Assembly: GCA_035485275.1 (NCBI GenBank)
Contig: DATHOE010000014.1
Coordinates: forward strand, 1-64,000
From: DAIDJD01 sp035485275
Lineage (GTDB): Bacteria; Oederibacteriota; JAJYGY01; DAIDJD01
Direction of reading: 5' to 3'
DNA: 64,000 nucleotides
The position numbers and the translations under genes are program-made. The notes under the pieces are model-generated. The model saw only the letters and a list, made by a program, of their open reading frames with translations. It ran no database searches and was not told the DNA's origin. Below, piece by piece: positions 40,582 to 48,980 of this stretch. Each line of letters begins with the position of its first letter. The stretch's first letter is position 1.

Positions 40582-42036
40582 TCAGAGCAAGGGCCCGGCC
40601 AGGCGCGCGATGTCCTCCTTGATCGATTCCAGCGCGCCGCCCTTGTCGGCTTCGCCGGGTTCGAGGATCCGCGAGCGCGCCAGGTAGCGGGCCTGCATGG
40701 CCCCCAGGGAGGCGGCGAAAGCGCCGTCGAAAATGGCCAGGCTGATCTCGAAATTGATGCGCAGGCTGCGCGGATCCAGGTTCAGGGAGCCGAAGATCGA
40801 GTAGGCCCCGTCCACGACCAGGGATTTTGTGTGCAGCAGGCCGCCCTCGTACAGGGCCACCCGCACGCCGGACTCAAGGAGCTCCCTGAAAAAAGCGTGG
40901 CTGGCGTGCTGGATGAACCAGGAATCGACCTTCTCCGGGAGGATCAGCGTCACGTCCACCCCCCGCCGCGCAGCCGCCACCAGGGCGTAGAACAGCGGTT
41001 CGCCCGGGAGGAAGTAGGGCGTGGTGAGGGTCAGGCGGCTTTGGGCGGTGTACAGCGCCGCGACCATGACCTCCTCGATGGCGGAGCTTTTCAGGGCCGG
41101 GCCCGAGGGCACGCACTGGATGGCGGCTTGCTTGCCCACGGAGCTGTCCCGCGGGGGCGCGGCGTTCTCGAGCGGGGCGGGATCCAGGCGCGTTTCCACG
41201 CTCCAGTCGCCGAGGAAGACCAGGTGCAGGGCGCGCACCGCCGGGCCCTGGATGCGGCATAGGGCGTCCACCCAGTGGCCGACCCCGGCGCTGAGGTTGA
41301 AGTAGAGTGGGTCGGCCAGGTTGAGGCTTCCGATGTAGGCGACGCTGCCGTCGATGACGGTGATCTTGCGGTGCATCCGCAGATCCGGGCGCCGGAAGAG
41401 GGAACGCAGGAGGCCCGAGGGAAGGGCGGCCCGGACCTCGACGCCGGCGGCGCGCAGTTTCCCGGCCACGGATCCGCCCAGGAAGGCGCGGCTGCCGATG
41501 GCGTCGACCAGCACGCGGCAGGGCACCCCGCGGCCGGCGGCCCGGATCAACGCCTCGGCCACGGCGTCGGCCCTCCCGCCGTCGCTCCAGATGTAGGTCT
41601 CCAGATCGCAGCCGCTTTGGGCCCGGTCAATGTCCGCGATCAGGGCGGGGAAGGCCTCGTCGGCCCCGTCCAAAAGGACGACGTCGTTGCCCGTGAGCAG
41701 GGGGGCCCCGAAGAAATTGCGCACGGAAAGGGCCAAAGCGCGGCCCGGTTCCTGCAGTTCCCCTTCCTGGTGCCTGCCCTGGCACAAGCCGCGCAGCTGC
41801 GCGTCGATGATCCGCGCGGCGGACTCCAGCCTGGCCCGGCGTTTCCTGCCCAGGCGGTATTCGCCCAGGGAGAGGTAGAGCAGGGTCCCGGCCAGGGGCA
41901 GGAGCAGGATGAGGCAGAGCCAGGCCCAGGCCACCCCCACGGGAAGCTTGCGGCGGATGACGCTCAGGCAAAAGTAGAGGCGCAGGAAAAAATCCACGGC
42001 CACCAGGGCCGACGGAACAAGAAGGTAATGCGACAT
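40582..42036 (-). CDS. Cardiolipin synthase-like phospholipase D protein
   Basis: 484 residues: two N-terminal membrane helices, then two PLD domains with both HKD motifs (HRKITVIDGSVAYIGSLN and HTKSLVVDGAYSIFGSLN). This is the Cls layout, which condenses two phosphatidylglycerols into cardiolipin at the inner membrane. ATG 42036 with GAGGAAG upstream fits the family N-terminus better than the in-frame start at 42114. Confidence 0.88.
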   Translation of the reverse strand: MSHYLLVPSALVAVDFFLRLYFCLSVIRRKLPVGVAWAWLCLILLLPLAGTLLYLSLGEYRLGRKRRARLESAARIIDAQLRGLCQGRHQEGELQEPGRALALSVRNFFGAPLLTGNDVVLLDGADEAFPALIADIDRAQSGCDLETYIWSDGGRADAVAEALIRAAGRGVPCRVLVDAIGSRAFLGGSVAGKLRAAGVEVRAALPSGLLRSLFRRPDLRMHRKITVIDGSVAYIGSLNLADPLYFNLSAGVGHWVDALCRIQGPAVRALHLVFLGDWSVETRLDPAPLENAAPPRDSSVGKQAAIQCVPSGPALKSSAIEEVMVAALYTAQSRLTLTTPYFLPGEPLFYALVAAARRGVDVTLILPEKVDSWFIQHASHAFFRELLESGVRVALYEGGLLHTKSLVVDGAYSIFGSLNLDPRSLRINFEISLAIFDGAFAASLGAMQARYLARSRILEPGEADKGGALESIKEDIARLAGPLL

Positions 42037-42191
42037 CGGCGCTTCCTCTTGGACGGGGGCGGAGCGGGGCCTTCTTTGGCCCGGTCCGCTTGAAGCTCGA
42101 TCATGGACTAGCATGTTAATGCCGCTGGAATAGGGCGTCCAATCGTGAATAATGGGTGCGCCGGCTTGGGCCGTCCATGGGGGAAGGATTT

Positions 42192-43394
42192 ATGCTCACA
42201 CCCGAGCAAGCGCTTCGCGAAATCATGAGACATTCCCGGCCTTTGCCGCCGGCCCGGCTCGCGCTGGACCAGTGCTGGAACCGGATTCTCGCCGCGCCGG
42301 TGCGGGCGCCCCATCCCTATCCGCGTTTCGACAACGCCGCCCTGGACGGCTACGCGGTCCGGGCCAGGGACTGCGCCTCGGCCTCGGAAAAAGCTCCGGT
42401 GACGCTGGCCCTGCAGGGAAGCCAATATGCAGGCCGGATTTGGCGCGGACGCCTCAAGGCCGGCCAGGCCCTGCACCTAACCACCGGGGCCCCCATGCCT
42501 CGGGGGACCGACGCCTTGGTCCCTTATGAGGCGGTCCGCGTCCAGGGACGCCGTATCCTCGTGGACTCTCCCTTGGTCCCGGGCCAGAACCTGCGTTTCC
42601 GCGGAGAGGACGGGGCCCAAGGGAGCCTGCTCGCCCTGAGGGGTGAGCGCTTGCACGCCCGGCGCCTGGCCATGCTGGCCTCCTTCGGGGTGGACAGGGT
42701 CAGGGTCCTGGCCCAGCCCCGGGTCGCCCTGGCCGCGAGCGGGGACGAGGTGCTGGCCCCGGGCGAAAAGCCCGCGCCCGGAAAGATATTCGACGGCAAT
42801 GGCCCTGCCCTGCGCGGCCTCCTGTTGGAGGCGGGTTTGGGCCTTCCGACTTTGCTGCGCCTGCCGGACAATGCCCGGATCCAGGCCCGTAAACTGGCCG
42901 GCCTGCTGGAATCCTGCGATGTGCTCCTGGTCGCAGGGGGCATGAGCGTGGGCAAGCGCGATTTTTCCAAGGCCGTCCTGGAAGGCCTTGGTGTGCGGCG
43001 GATCTTCTGGAAAGTGGCCCAAAAACCCGGCAAGCCTTTGTACTTCGGCGTGCGCGGGAAACAGCTCATCTTCGGCCTGCCGGGCAACCCCGCTGCCCTG
43101 GTCGCGTGTTTCACGGCCTATGTTGCGCCCAGCCTGCGGGCCCTGGAGGGCCAGGCCCCCTTGAAACCCCTGGGCGCCATCTTGACGCATTCCTTGCCCG
43201 CCGGCACGGACAAGGCGCTGCTTCTGAAGGCGCGGGTGCTGGGCAGCGGAACCCGGGCCCGAGTGACGGTCCTGCGCGGCCAAGGCTCCCATCTCATGAG
43301 AAGTCTGGCCGAGGGCAACGCCTTGGTGCTGCGAAAAGCCGGTGCCGCGCCGCTTAAAAAAGGCGCGCGCGTGCCCTACCTGCCGCTGGAATGA
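42192..43394 (+). CDS. moeA: Molybdopterin molybdenumtransferase MoeA
   Basis: 400 residues. MoeA marks: RFDNAALDGYAV near the N-terminus, LTTGAPMPRGTDALVPYE, the catalytic domain segments AASGDEVL and GGMSVGKRDF, and FGLPGNPAALVACF before the C-terminal beta domain. It inserts molybdate into adenylylated molybdopterin. ATG 42192 has GGAAGGA upstream; starts at 42156 and 42177 are in frame but weaker. First gene of the nitrate/molybdenum region. Confidence 0.93.
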   Translation: MLTPEQALREIMRHSRPLPPARLALDQCWNRILAAPVRAPHPYPRFDNAALDGYAVRARDCASASEKAPVTLALQGSQYAGRIWRGRLKAGQALHLTTGAPMPRGTDALVPYEAVRVQGRRILVDSPLVPGQNLRFRGEDGAQGSLLALRGERLHARRLAMLASFGVDRVRVLAQPRVALAASGDEVLAPGEKPAPGKIFDGNGPALRGLLLEAGLGLPTLLRLPDNARIQARKLAGLLESCDVLLVAGGMSVGKRDFSKAVLEGLGVRRIFWKVAQKPGKPLYFGVRGKQLIFGLPGNPAALVACFTAYVAPSLRALEGQAPLKPLGAILTHSLPAGTDKALLLKARVLGSGTRARVTVLRGQGSHLMRSLAEGNALVLRKAGAAPLKKGARVPYLPLE

Positions 43395-43514
43395 TTGGTT
43401 AATTTTTTTGGGACATTGTCATGCTGTATCCCATCTTTTGTCAGCAATGACGTTTTTGTAGAAACAAGATCCCTTGATTTTTATTTTTTCCTTATGAATG
43501 CTTATTTTTGCCGG

Positions 43515-43530
43515 TGGCACAAAGCTTGCA
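43515..43530 (+). promoter_or_regulatory. Sigma-54 promoter upstream of APC permease
   Basis: TGGCAC at 43515-43520 and TTGCA at 43526-43530, with the GG/GC doublets 10 bases apart: a near-perfect match. Predicted start near 43541. Confidence 0.88.
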
Positions 43531-43540
43531 TTACGCATGC

Positions 43541-43678
43541 ATAGTCTAGAACCGCTCAAGCTCAGCCACGTCGAATCCGCGACAATTAGGCTTCGGATTC
43601 CGTACGGGACAAGTCTGTCCCAGGGCATTGCTGCCCACGTCTTCCCTTTTGTTGGGGGAGAGGTGGGCTTTTTTTTTA
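43541..43678 (+). promoter_or_regulatory. Leader with paired hairpins and terminator (ANTAR-type attenuator), copy 1
   Basis: Elements in order: stem GAATCCG/CGGATTC (43573-43600); P1 GGGAC/GTCCC with hexaloop AAGTCT (43606-43621); P2 GGGC/GCCC with hexaloop ATTGCT (43623-43636); and a long terminator (5' arm from 43634, 3' arm GGGGGAGAGGTGGG, then nine T). The P2 3' strand is also the first part of the terminator arm, so the two exclude each other. P2 has the A1/G4 loop bases required by ANTAR proteins; P1 has A1 but not G4. Confidence 0.72.
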
Positions 43679-43817
43679 CGCCGGGTTCCCCTCCCCGGCG
43701 GCAAGGCACGTCGCGACACCGAGAACCGAGCGCCGAGGCCCAGACCCATGGGGGGTTTGGACAGCCTTCTACCCCAGCCCGCGGTTTTCTTCGTACCTGA
43801 CAGCTCAGGAGCTTGCT

Positions 43818-45368
43818 ATGAGTCCAGCCGATCAAGCAACCAAGATCAAGCAAACCCACATGAAGCTCAAAACCAACGCCTTGAATTTCTGGGAGGTTCT
43901 GGCGCAATCCGTCGCCCTGATCTCCCCCAGCATGACCGCCTGCCTCATTGTGCCACTGATGTTCGGTACCGCCGGAAGCATGGGCTGGTTCTGCTTTTTG
44001 TTCGGCGCGGTCATGCTTTTGTTCGTGGCCCTCGGCCTGAACCAGTTCGCCAAGCGCAGCGCCGCGGCCGGCAGCATGTACGAATACACGGTCAAAGGGC
44101 TGGGCCCGAAGGTCGGCGGCATGTCCGGCTGGAGCCTTTTGTGGGCCTATATGTTCATCGGCATCGCCGGGGTCACCGGTTTCACGCATTTCGCGTCCCT
44201 GCTCCTTACCCAGGGTGGTTTCGACGCCGCCGGACACGTCAACATCCTCTGGATCCCCATGTTCGGGGTCTGCGTGGGCGCGTCCTGGCTGCTGGCCATC
44301 CTGGACATCACGGTCAGCACCGTGCTCATGCTGCTGATGGAAGGCGTGTCCGTGTTCATCATCACCTCGCTGTGCCTCTACGCGATGGGCCAGACGGGAT
44401 TCGTGGACGCCGCCCAGCTCCATCCCTTCGCCGGGCTGAACTTCGCGGGCATCATGAAGCCCCTTGGCCTGGGGGTGGTGGTGGCGGTGTTCAGCGAGGT
44501 CGGTTTCGAGGCCGCCACGGCCTTCGGCGAGGAGTCCAAGAAACCCCTGATCAATATCCCAAAGGCCGTGATCGCCAGCCTGCTGCTGACGGGTCTGTTC
44601 TTCATCTTTGTCACCTACGTTGAAACCCACGCCCTGGCCACCAACAAGCCCACGCTCGACCAGTTGACCGCCCCCTTGGTGACGCTGAGCAACAACCTGG
44701 GAGTGGGCTGGCTGGGCACCTTGACCTCGCTGGGCGCCATGGTCAGCTTCTTCGCCCTGGCCATGTCCTGCCTGAATTCCGGCGCCCGCATCATGTTCAC
44801 CATGGGCCGCTACGGGATCTTCCCGATCTCCGTGGGCAGCTCCCACAAGACCAACCTGACGCCGCACATCGCCCTCTCCATTTTCGGGGCGATACAGTTC
44901 CTGATCCCCACGGTGGTCATGCTCCTGGTCTACGCGGGCAACAAGAGCATGGCGATCGCCGCCCCCTTCGACATCTTCAACGACGCCGGCCTCTTCGGCG
45001 CCATGGGCTTCTGCTGCGCCTATGTGCTGATCTCGCTGGCGGCGCCCTTCTACCTGAAGAAGATAGGCGAGCTGAAGGCCAAGGACGTCCTGGTCGCGGT
45101 CACGGCTTTGGTCCTTCTGCTGGTCCCCATCATCGGGCCCTTCTGGCCGGTCCCCGCCGCGCCGCCCACCAACTATTTTCCGTACATCGTGGGGACCTAC
45201 CTGCTGGTCGGCGCGGTCCTGATCTACGTCCGCAGCCACACCTCCAAGGAGTTTGAGCGCATCACCGGCGTCATCACGGAGAGCTCGGGCGCGCTGGAGG
45301 CCGGGCTCGCCGTGGAAAGCAAGAAGAAGAAGATGCCCGTGGGCGTGGGCATGCCCGAATTGGGGTAA
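43818..45368 (+). CDS. APC-family amino acid permease
   Basis: 516 residues with about 12 membrane helices. The APC fold is visible in the N-terminal ALISPSMTACLIVP helix with its unwound Ser/Pro segment, the FSEVGFEAATAFGEES region of helix 6, and SCLNSGARIMFTMGRYG in helix 8. It imports amino acids or polyamines, perhaps as a nitrogen source. A sigma-54 promoter and a terminator leader precede it, nearly the same control region as narK. Confidence 0.87.
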   Translation: MSPADQATKIKQTHMKLKTNALNFWEVLAQSVALISPSMTACLIVPLMFGTAGSMGWFCFLFGAVMLLFVALGLNQFAKRSAAAGSMYEYTVKGLGPKVGGMSGWSLLWAYMFIGIAGVTGFTHFASLLLTQGGFDAAGHVNILWIPMFGVCVGASWLLAILDITVSTVLMLLMEGVSVFIITSLCLYAMGQTGFVDAAQLHPFAGLNFAGIMKPLGLGVVVAVFSEVGFEAATAFGEESKKPLINIPKAVIASLLLTGLFFIFVTYVETHALATNKPTLDQLTAPLVTLSNNLGVGWLGTLTSLGAMVSFFALAMSCLNSGARIMFTMGRYGIFPISVGSSHKTNLTPHIALSIFGAIQFLIPTVVMLLVYAGNKSMAIAAPFDIFNDAGLFGAMGFCCAYVLISLAAPFYLKKIGELKAKDVLVAVTALVLLLVPIIGPFWPVPAAPPTNYFPYIVGTYLLVGAVLIYVRSHTSKEFERITGVITESSGALEAGLAVESKKKKMPVGVGMPELG

Positions 45369-45557
45369 AGCGGGGCCCGGCGGCCTGGACGGGCCGCCGC
45401 GGTTTCGATGGATCCGAGTCGGTTCGCCGCGAGGACGCGGCGGGCCGATTCGTTTATTTGCCCTTTCTTCGGCCTTTTTTCGGGCTGGACAAGCGCGGCC
45501 TCGGACGCAAACATTCAGGACCGTGACGGGGGCGGGCACAGCTGCCGAGGTGTGGTT

Positions 45558-46370
45558 ATGTCGGAGTCTGAAGCGTTCGCGCCGCGCTTGGCGCGCATCA
45601 TCATCTTTCCGGTGAAGGCGCTCGACGGCCTCGAGCTCCCGGAGGCGCAGGTGCTGCCCAGCGGAGCCCTGGCCTGGGACCGGCGCTACGCGATCTTCGA
45701 CGAGGCCGGGAAGTACGTGAACGGCAAGAAAAACGCGCGGGTCCACCTCTTGAGGTCGTCCTTTGATTTGGGCGCCGGTCGCCTGAGCCTTTGGAGCGCC
45801 GGCCTGGCCAAAGCGTCCTTCGACGTCCAGGCGGACCGTGAAGCCCTGGAACAATGGTTGAAGGCGTTTTTCGGGATCCCGCTCAGCTTCCGGGAGAACG
45901 CCGCGGCCGGCTTTCCCGACGACACAGAATCCCCTGGCCCCACCGTCATCAGCACCGCCACCCTGCGCGAAGTCGGGGGCTGGTTCGATCTGAGCGTGGA
46001 GCAGGTCCGGGCGCGTTTCCGCTCGAACCTTGAGATCGACGGCGTGCCCGCCTTCTGGGAGGACCGCCTCTTCGGCCCGGCGGGCACCCTCGTGCGCTTC
46101 AGCATCGGCGGGGTCGAGTTCGACGGGAACAACCCCTGCCAGCGCTGCGTGGTTCCGCCGCGCGATCCCCTGACAGGCGAGAACAACGCCGACTTTATGA
46201 AACGCTTCATGGAGCTGCGCAAACAAAGCCTCCCGCCCTGGGCCGAAGTCTCCCGTTTCAACCATTTTTACCGGCTCGCGGTCAACACCCGGCCGGCCGG
46301 GCCCGGCGGCAGACTGTCCGTCGGGGACGAGCTCCGCGTGCTTGGGCCCCTCCCCGTCGGGGCGGCCTGA
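45558..46370 (+). CDS. MOSC-domain protein (YcbX/mARC-like)
   Basis: 270 residues: an N-terminal MOSC beta-barrel (IIIFPVKALDGLELPEAQV; WDRRYAIFDEAG) and a C-terminal MOSC domain with the conserved Cys segment NPCQRCVVPPRDP, which ligates molybdenum in YcbX and mARC enzymes. These reduce N-hydroxylated compounds. ATG 45558 follows GAGGTG. Its place between moeA and mobA fits a molybdenum enzyme. Confidence 0.88.
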   Translation: MSESEAFAPRLARIIIFPVKALDGLELPEAQVLPSGALAWDRRYAIFDEAGKYVNGKKNARVHLLRSSFDLGAGRLSLWSAGLAKASFDVQADREALEQWLKAFFGIPLSFRENAAAGFPDDTESPGPTVISTATLREVGGWFDLSVEQVRARFRSNLEIDGVPAFWEDRLFGPAGTLVRFSIGGVEFDGNNPCQRCVVPPRDPLTGENNADFMKRFMELRKQSLPPWAEVSRFNHFYRLAVNTRPAGPGGRLSVGDELRVLGPLPVGAA

Positions 46371-46400
46371 ACCGGCCAGGCTTCTTATTCCCAGGACCGC

Positions 46401-46976
46401 ATGCCTTCACCGGAGTCTCTCACGTTAGCGGGCGCCCTGATCGCGGGTGGAGCTTCACGCCGTTTCGGCCGATCCAAGGCCAAACTGCCCTGGGGCGGCC
46501 TCAGCCTGGGGTCCTTTTTGTTGGGACAAATGCGCGCGGCCGGGCTGGAGCCCCTGATCTATAACGCCACGGAAGCCTTGGACGACCTGCCGGCCGGCGT
46601 ACGGGTCGTCCCGGACCGCACAGCCGGCCAGGGCCCGCTCGGCGGACTGGCAAGCGTGCTCTGCGCAAGTACGGTCCCCGTTTTGGTGGCGGCCTGCGAT
46701 ATGCCGGGTCTGGATGTGGACGCTTTCCGCGCCTTGCTCTCCCAATGGAAGCCGGGGAAAAGGGGCCTGGTTGCGCGCGGAGCCGACGGCTGGCATCCGC
46801 TTTTTGGGATATACGATCCGGGCTTGCTGCCGGAGATTGAACAACGCTTGAGTCAGGGCCGGAAAGCCATGCATGTTTTGGTGGAAGAGCTTGGTTTGGA
46901 GGCATGGACCCCGGAACCGCGTTGCTTAGTGAATATCAATACCGTTGAAGAATGGGAAAATTGGAAATCCATCTAA
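46401..46976 (+). CDS. mobA: Molybdenum cofactor guanylyltransferase MobA
   Basis: 191 residues. Nucleotide-binding loop GALIAGGASRRFGRSKAKLP, then GQGPLGGLASVL and the metal-binding DMP motif in AACDMPGLD. MobA adds GMP to Mo-molybdopterin, giving the bis-MGD form that NasA-type nitrate reductases use. It starts 30 bases after the MOSC gene. Confidence 0.93.
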   Translation: MPSPESLTLAGALIAGGASRRFGRSKAKLPWGGLSLGSFLLGQMRAAGLEPLIYNATEALDDLPAGVRVVPDRTAGQGPLGGLASVLCASTVPVLVAACDMPGLDVDAFRALLSQWKPGKRGLVARGADGWHPLFGIYDPGLLPEIEQRLSQGRKAMHVLVEELGLEAWTPEPRCLVNINTVEEWENWKSI

Positions 46977-47107
46977 AAAACGCTTCTAACTTGTAGGCAA
47001 TTTGAAATGTATAGTTATGGGCTTTTATTTTGTAAGTAATTACATTTTTGTACTACCTAAAATGGAATTAAGCTATTTCAATTTCATATGAATATGACTT
47101 TTTAACT

Positions 47108-47123
47108 CGGCACGAAGCTTGCA
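47108..47123 (+). promoter_or_regulatory. Sigma-54 promoter upstream of narK
   Basis: CGGCAC at 47108-47113 and TTGCA at 47119-47123, doublets 10 bases apart. The same bases GAAGCTTGCAT or AAAGCTTGCAT follow in both leader-bearing promoters. Confidence 0.85.
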
Positions 47124-47133
47124 TAGCATAGCC

Positions 47134-47260
47134 TAGAAAACAATAGAACCTCGAATCCGGAGCCAAGACGCCTTCGGATTCCGTTTAGGGACAGGTTTGT
47201 CCCATGGCAGTGTCGCCCGCATTTCCCCCATTTTATTTGGGGAAAAGTGGGTTTTTTTTT
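47134..47260 (+). promoter_or_regulatory. Leader with paired hairpins and terminator (ANTAR-type attenuator), copy 2
   Basis: Same order as copy 1: GAATCCG/CGGATTC (47153-47181); P1 GGGAC/GTCCC with hexaloop AGGTTT (47188-47203); P2 GGC/GCC with hexaloop AGTGTC (47206-47217, A1 and G4 present); terminator CCCGCATTTCCCC/GGGGAAAAGTGGG then nine T (47216-47260). Sequence between copies differs while the stems hold, which points to conserved structure. The P2 3' strand again overlaps the terminator. Confidence 0.72.
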
Positions 47261-47365
47261 GCGCCGGCACCGCCGCCTGGGCGCACCCGTCACCATGATT
47301 GGGATCCATCGGGGAACCCAGTCCGGCACCGATCATCGTCCTAGCCCGGCGACTCAGGAGTATTT

Positions 47366-48832
47366 ATGCCTTCTGAAATGGAAATGAAATCGGTTTTGGC
47401 CGCCTCCCAAGGATCCTCTGGAGGCAGCTGGATCGAGCATTGGAATCCCGAAGATACGGCGTTTTGGGACCGCGATGGAAAAAAGATCGCCTACAGGAAC
47501 CTGGTTTTCTCGATTTTCGCCGAATTCCTGGCTTTTTCCGTGTGGCAGATGTGGAGCGCCATCGCCACCCATCTGTCGGACGCCGGCTATGCGTTCACGG
47601 TGAACCAGCTATTCTGGCTGGCCGCCCTACCGGGCCTTAGCGGGGCCACCCTGAGGGTGCCTTATTCCTTTGCCGTGGCCAAATTCGGCGGCCGCAACTG
47701 GACCCTCGTCAGCACCCTGCTGCTGCTTATCCCGGCCCTGGGGCTGGGCTTCGCGCTGCAGAACCCCGCCACCCCCTATTCCACCTTCCTGATCCTGGCC
47801 TTCTTCTCCGGCCTGGGTGGCGGCAACTTCGCCTCAAGCATGGCCAACATCCACTATTTCTTCCCCCAGAAACTGAAGGGAACGGCCTTGGGGCTAAACG
47901 CAGGCGGCGGCAATGTGGGCGTCAGCGTGGTTCAGTTCATGGTGCCCATGGTCATCGGCGTCGCCATGCTCGGCCAATGGGCGGGCGGGCCGCAGACGCT
48001 GATGGTCAAGGGGGTAGTGAAAGGCGTGGCAAGCCAGGTGGCCAAGCAGGTCTGGCTGCAGAACGGGGCCTTCATTTGGGTGCCCCTGATTGTCCTGTCC
48101 CTGACCTGCACCGCTCTGTTCATGAACAACCTGAGGGTCTCCAGCGCGCCGCTGAAGGAACAGCTTCCCGTGCTCAAGCGCGGGCACACCTGGGCCATGA
48201 GTTGGATCTACATCGGAACCTTCGGCTCCTTCATCGGTTATTCGGCCGGCTTTCCACTGCTCATCAAGGCCGAATTCCCCGGTGTGAACCCCCTGAGCTA
48301 CGCGTTCCTGGGACCCCTAGTGGGCTCCCTGATCCGGCCGCTCGGCGGCTGGATGGCGGACCTATGGGGCGGCGCCAGGGTGACCTTCTGGAACTTCTTG
48401 GTGATGCTCCTGGCAGTGCTCGGGGTGGTTTTTTTCCTGGGCCAGCGCCAGGAACCTTACGCCTTTGAAGGCTTCTTCGGCATGTTCCTGCTGCTGTTCA
48501 CCTGCACAGGGGTGGGTAACGGCTCGGTCTACCGCATGATCCCGGTGATCTTCCGAAAGGAGAAGCTGGCCTCCCTGGGTGAGCCGGAGCCGGAGTCCAA
48601 GGCATATCTAGGGGCCCTGGTGAGTTCCAACAAGGAGGCCGCGGCCGTGCTCGGCTTCGTTTCGGCGATCGGCGCCTATGGCGCCTTCCTGGTGCCCAAG
48701 AGCTACGGAACGTCGATAGCGCTGACAGGCGGTCCCAGCGCTGCGCTCCTGGTCTTCGCAGCCTTTTATGTCAGCTGCCTGGCGCTGACCTGGAGGAAGT
48801 ACCTGGGGCCGCAGGCCATCATCCACTGTTAA
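47366..48832 (+). CDS. narK: NarK-type nitrate/nitrite transporter (MFS)
   Basis: 488 residues, 12 membrane helices after a 40-residue tail. Both nitrate signatures are present: FFSGLGGGNFASSMANI followed by LGLNAGGGNVG, and TGVGNGSVYRMIPVIF with SSNKEAAAVLGFVSAIGAYG. It imports nitrate (or exchanges it for nitrite) to feed NasA. Its sigma-54 promoter and leader suggest double control by nitrogen limitation and nitrate. Confidence 0.93.
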   Translation: MPSEMEMKSVLAASQGSSGGSWIEHWNPEDTAFWDRDGKKIAYRNLVFSIFAEFLAFSVWQMWSAIATHLSDAGYAFTVNQLFWLAALPGLSGATLRVPYSFAVAKFGGRNWTLVSTLLLLIPALGLGFALQNPATPYSTFLILAFFSGLGGGNFASSMANIHYFFPQKLKGTALGLNAGGGNVGVSVVQFMVPMVIGVAMLGQWAGGPQTLMVKGVVKGVASQVAKQVWLQNGAFIWVPLIVLSLTCTALFMNNLRVSSAPLKEQLPVLKRGHTWAMSWIYIGTFGSFIGYSAGFPLLIKAEFPGVNPLSYAFLGPLVGSLIRPLGGWMADLWGGARVTFWNFLVMLLAVLGVVFFLGQRQEPYAFEGFFGMFLLLFTCTGVGNGSVYRMIPVIFRKEKLASLGEPEPESKAYLGALVSSNKEAAAVLGFVSAIGAYGAFLVPKSYGTSIALTGGPSAALLVFAAFYVSCLALTWRKYLGPQAIIHC

Positions 48833-48893
48833 AGGGCGTTCCATTGGGATCTCCGGTCCGAGGGGGGGCCGGAGCATTTCCGAAAATCCCAAT

Positions 48894-48962
48894 ATCAAAA
48901 AAATGGGCGGCAAGACGCCGCCCAATTTTGGACCGATTGGACGCCCCTTCGGCCGTCCAATG
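48894..48962 (+). terminator. Two hairpins between narK and the porin gene
   Basis: First GGGCGGC/GCCGCCC (about 48905-48923) with A-rich sequence before and TTTT after, usable as a terminator in either direction. Second ATTGGACG/CGTCCAAT (about 48937-48962). They lie in the porin leader and may limit read-through or regulate it. Confidence 0.5.
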
Positions 48963-48980
48963 CGGTCATCCGGAGAAAGA

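Larger units (their letters stand above)
43395..43817. other. Regulatory spacer before APC permease
   Basis: No gene. It holds an AT-rich stretch (43400-43510), a sigma-54 promoter at 43515 and an attenuator-type leader at 43541-43678, then about 140 bases before the start codon. Confidence 0.7.
46977..47365. other. AT-rich regulatory spacer before narK
   Basis: No gene. The first 125 bases are far more AT-rich than the surroundings, followed by a sigma-54 promoter at 47108 and an attenuator leader at 47134-47260, then about 105 bases to the start codon. This mirrors the APC spacer. Confidence 0.7.

Noticed and set aside
43419..46265. 948-residue minus-strand frame across the APC and MOSC genes
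   Set aside because: It runs through two well-supported genes and a regulatory spacer and resembles no protein.
46384..46395. TTATTCCC as a minus-strand GGAATAAA site
   Set aside because: The first box is imperfect (GGGAATAA), no second box lies 13 bases away, and no gene follows on the minus strand.
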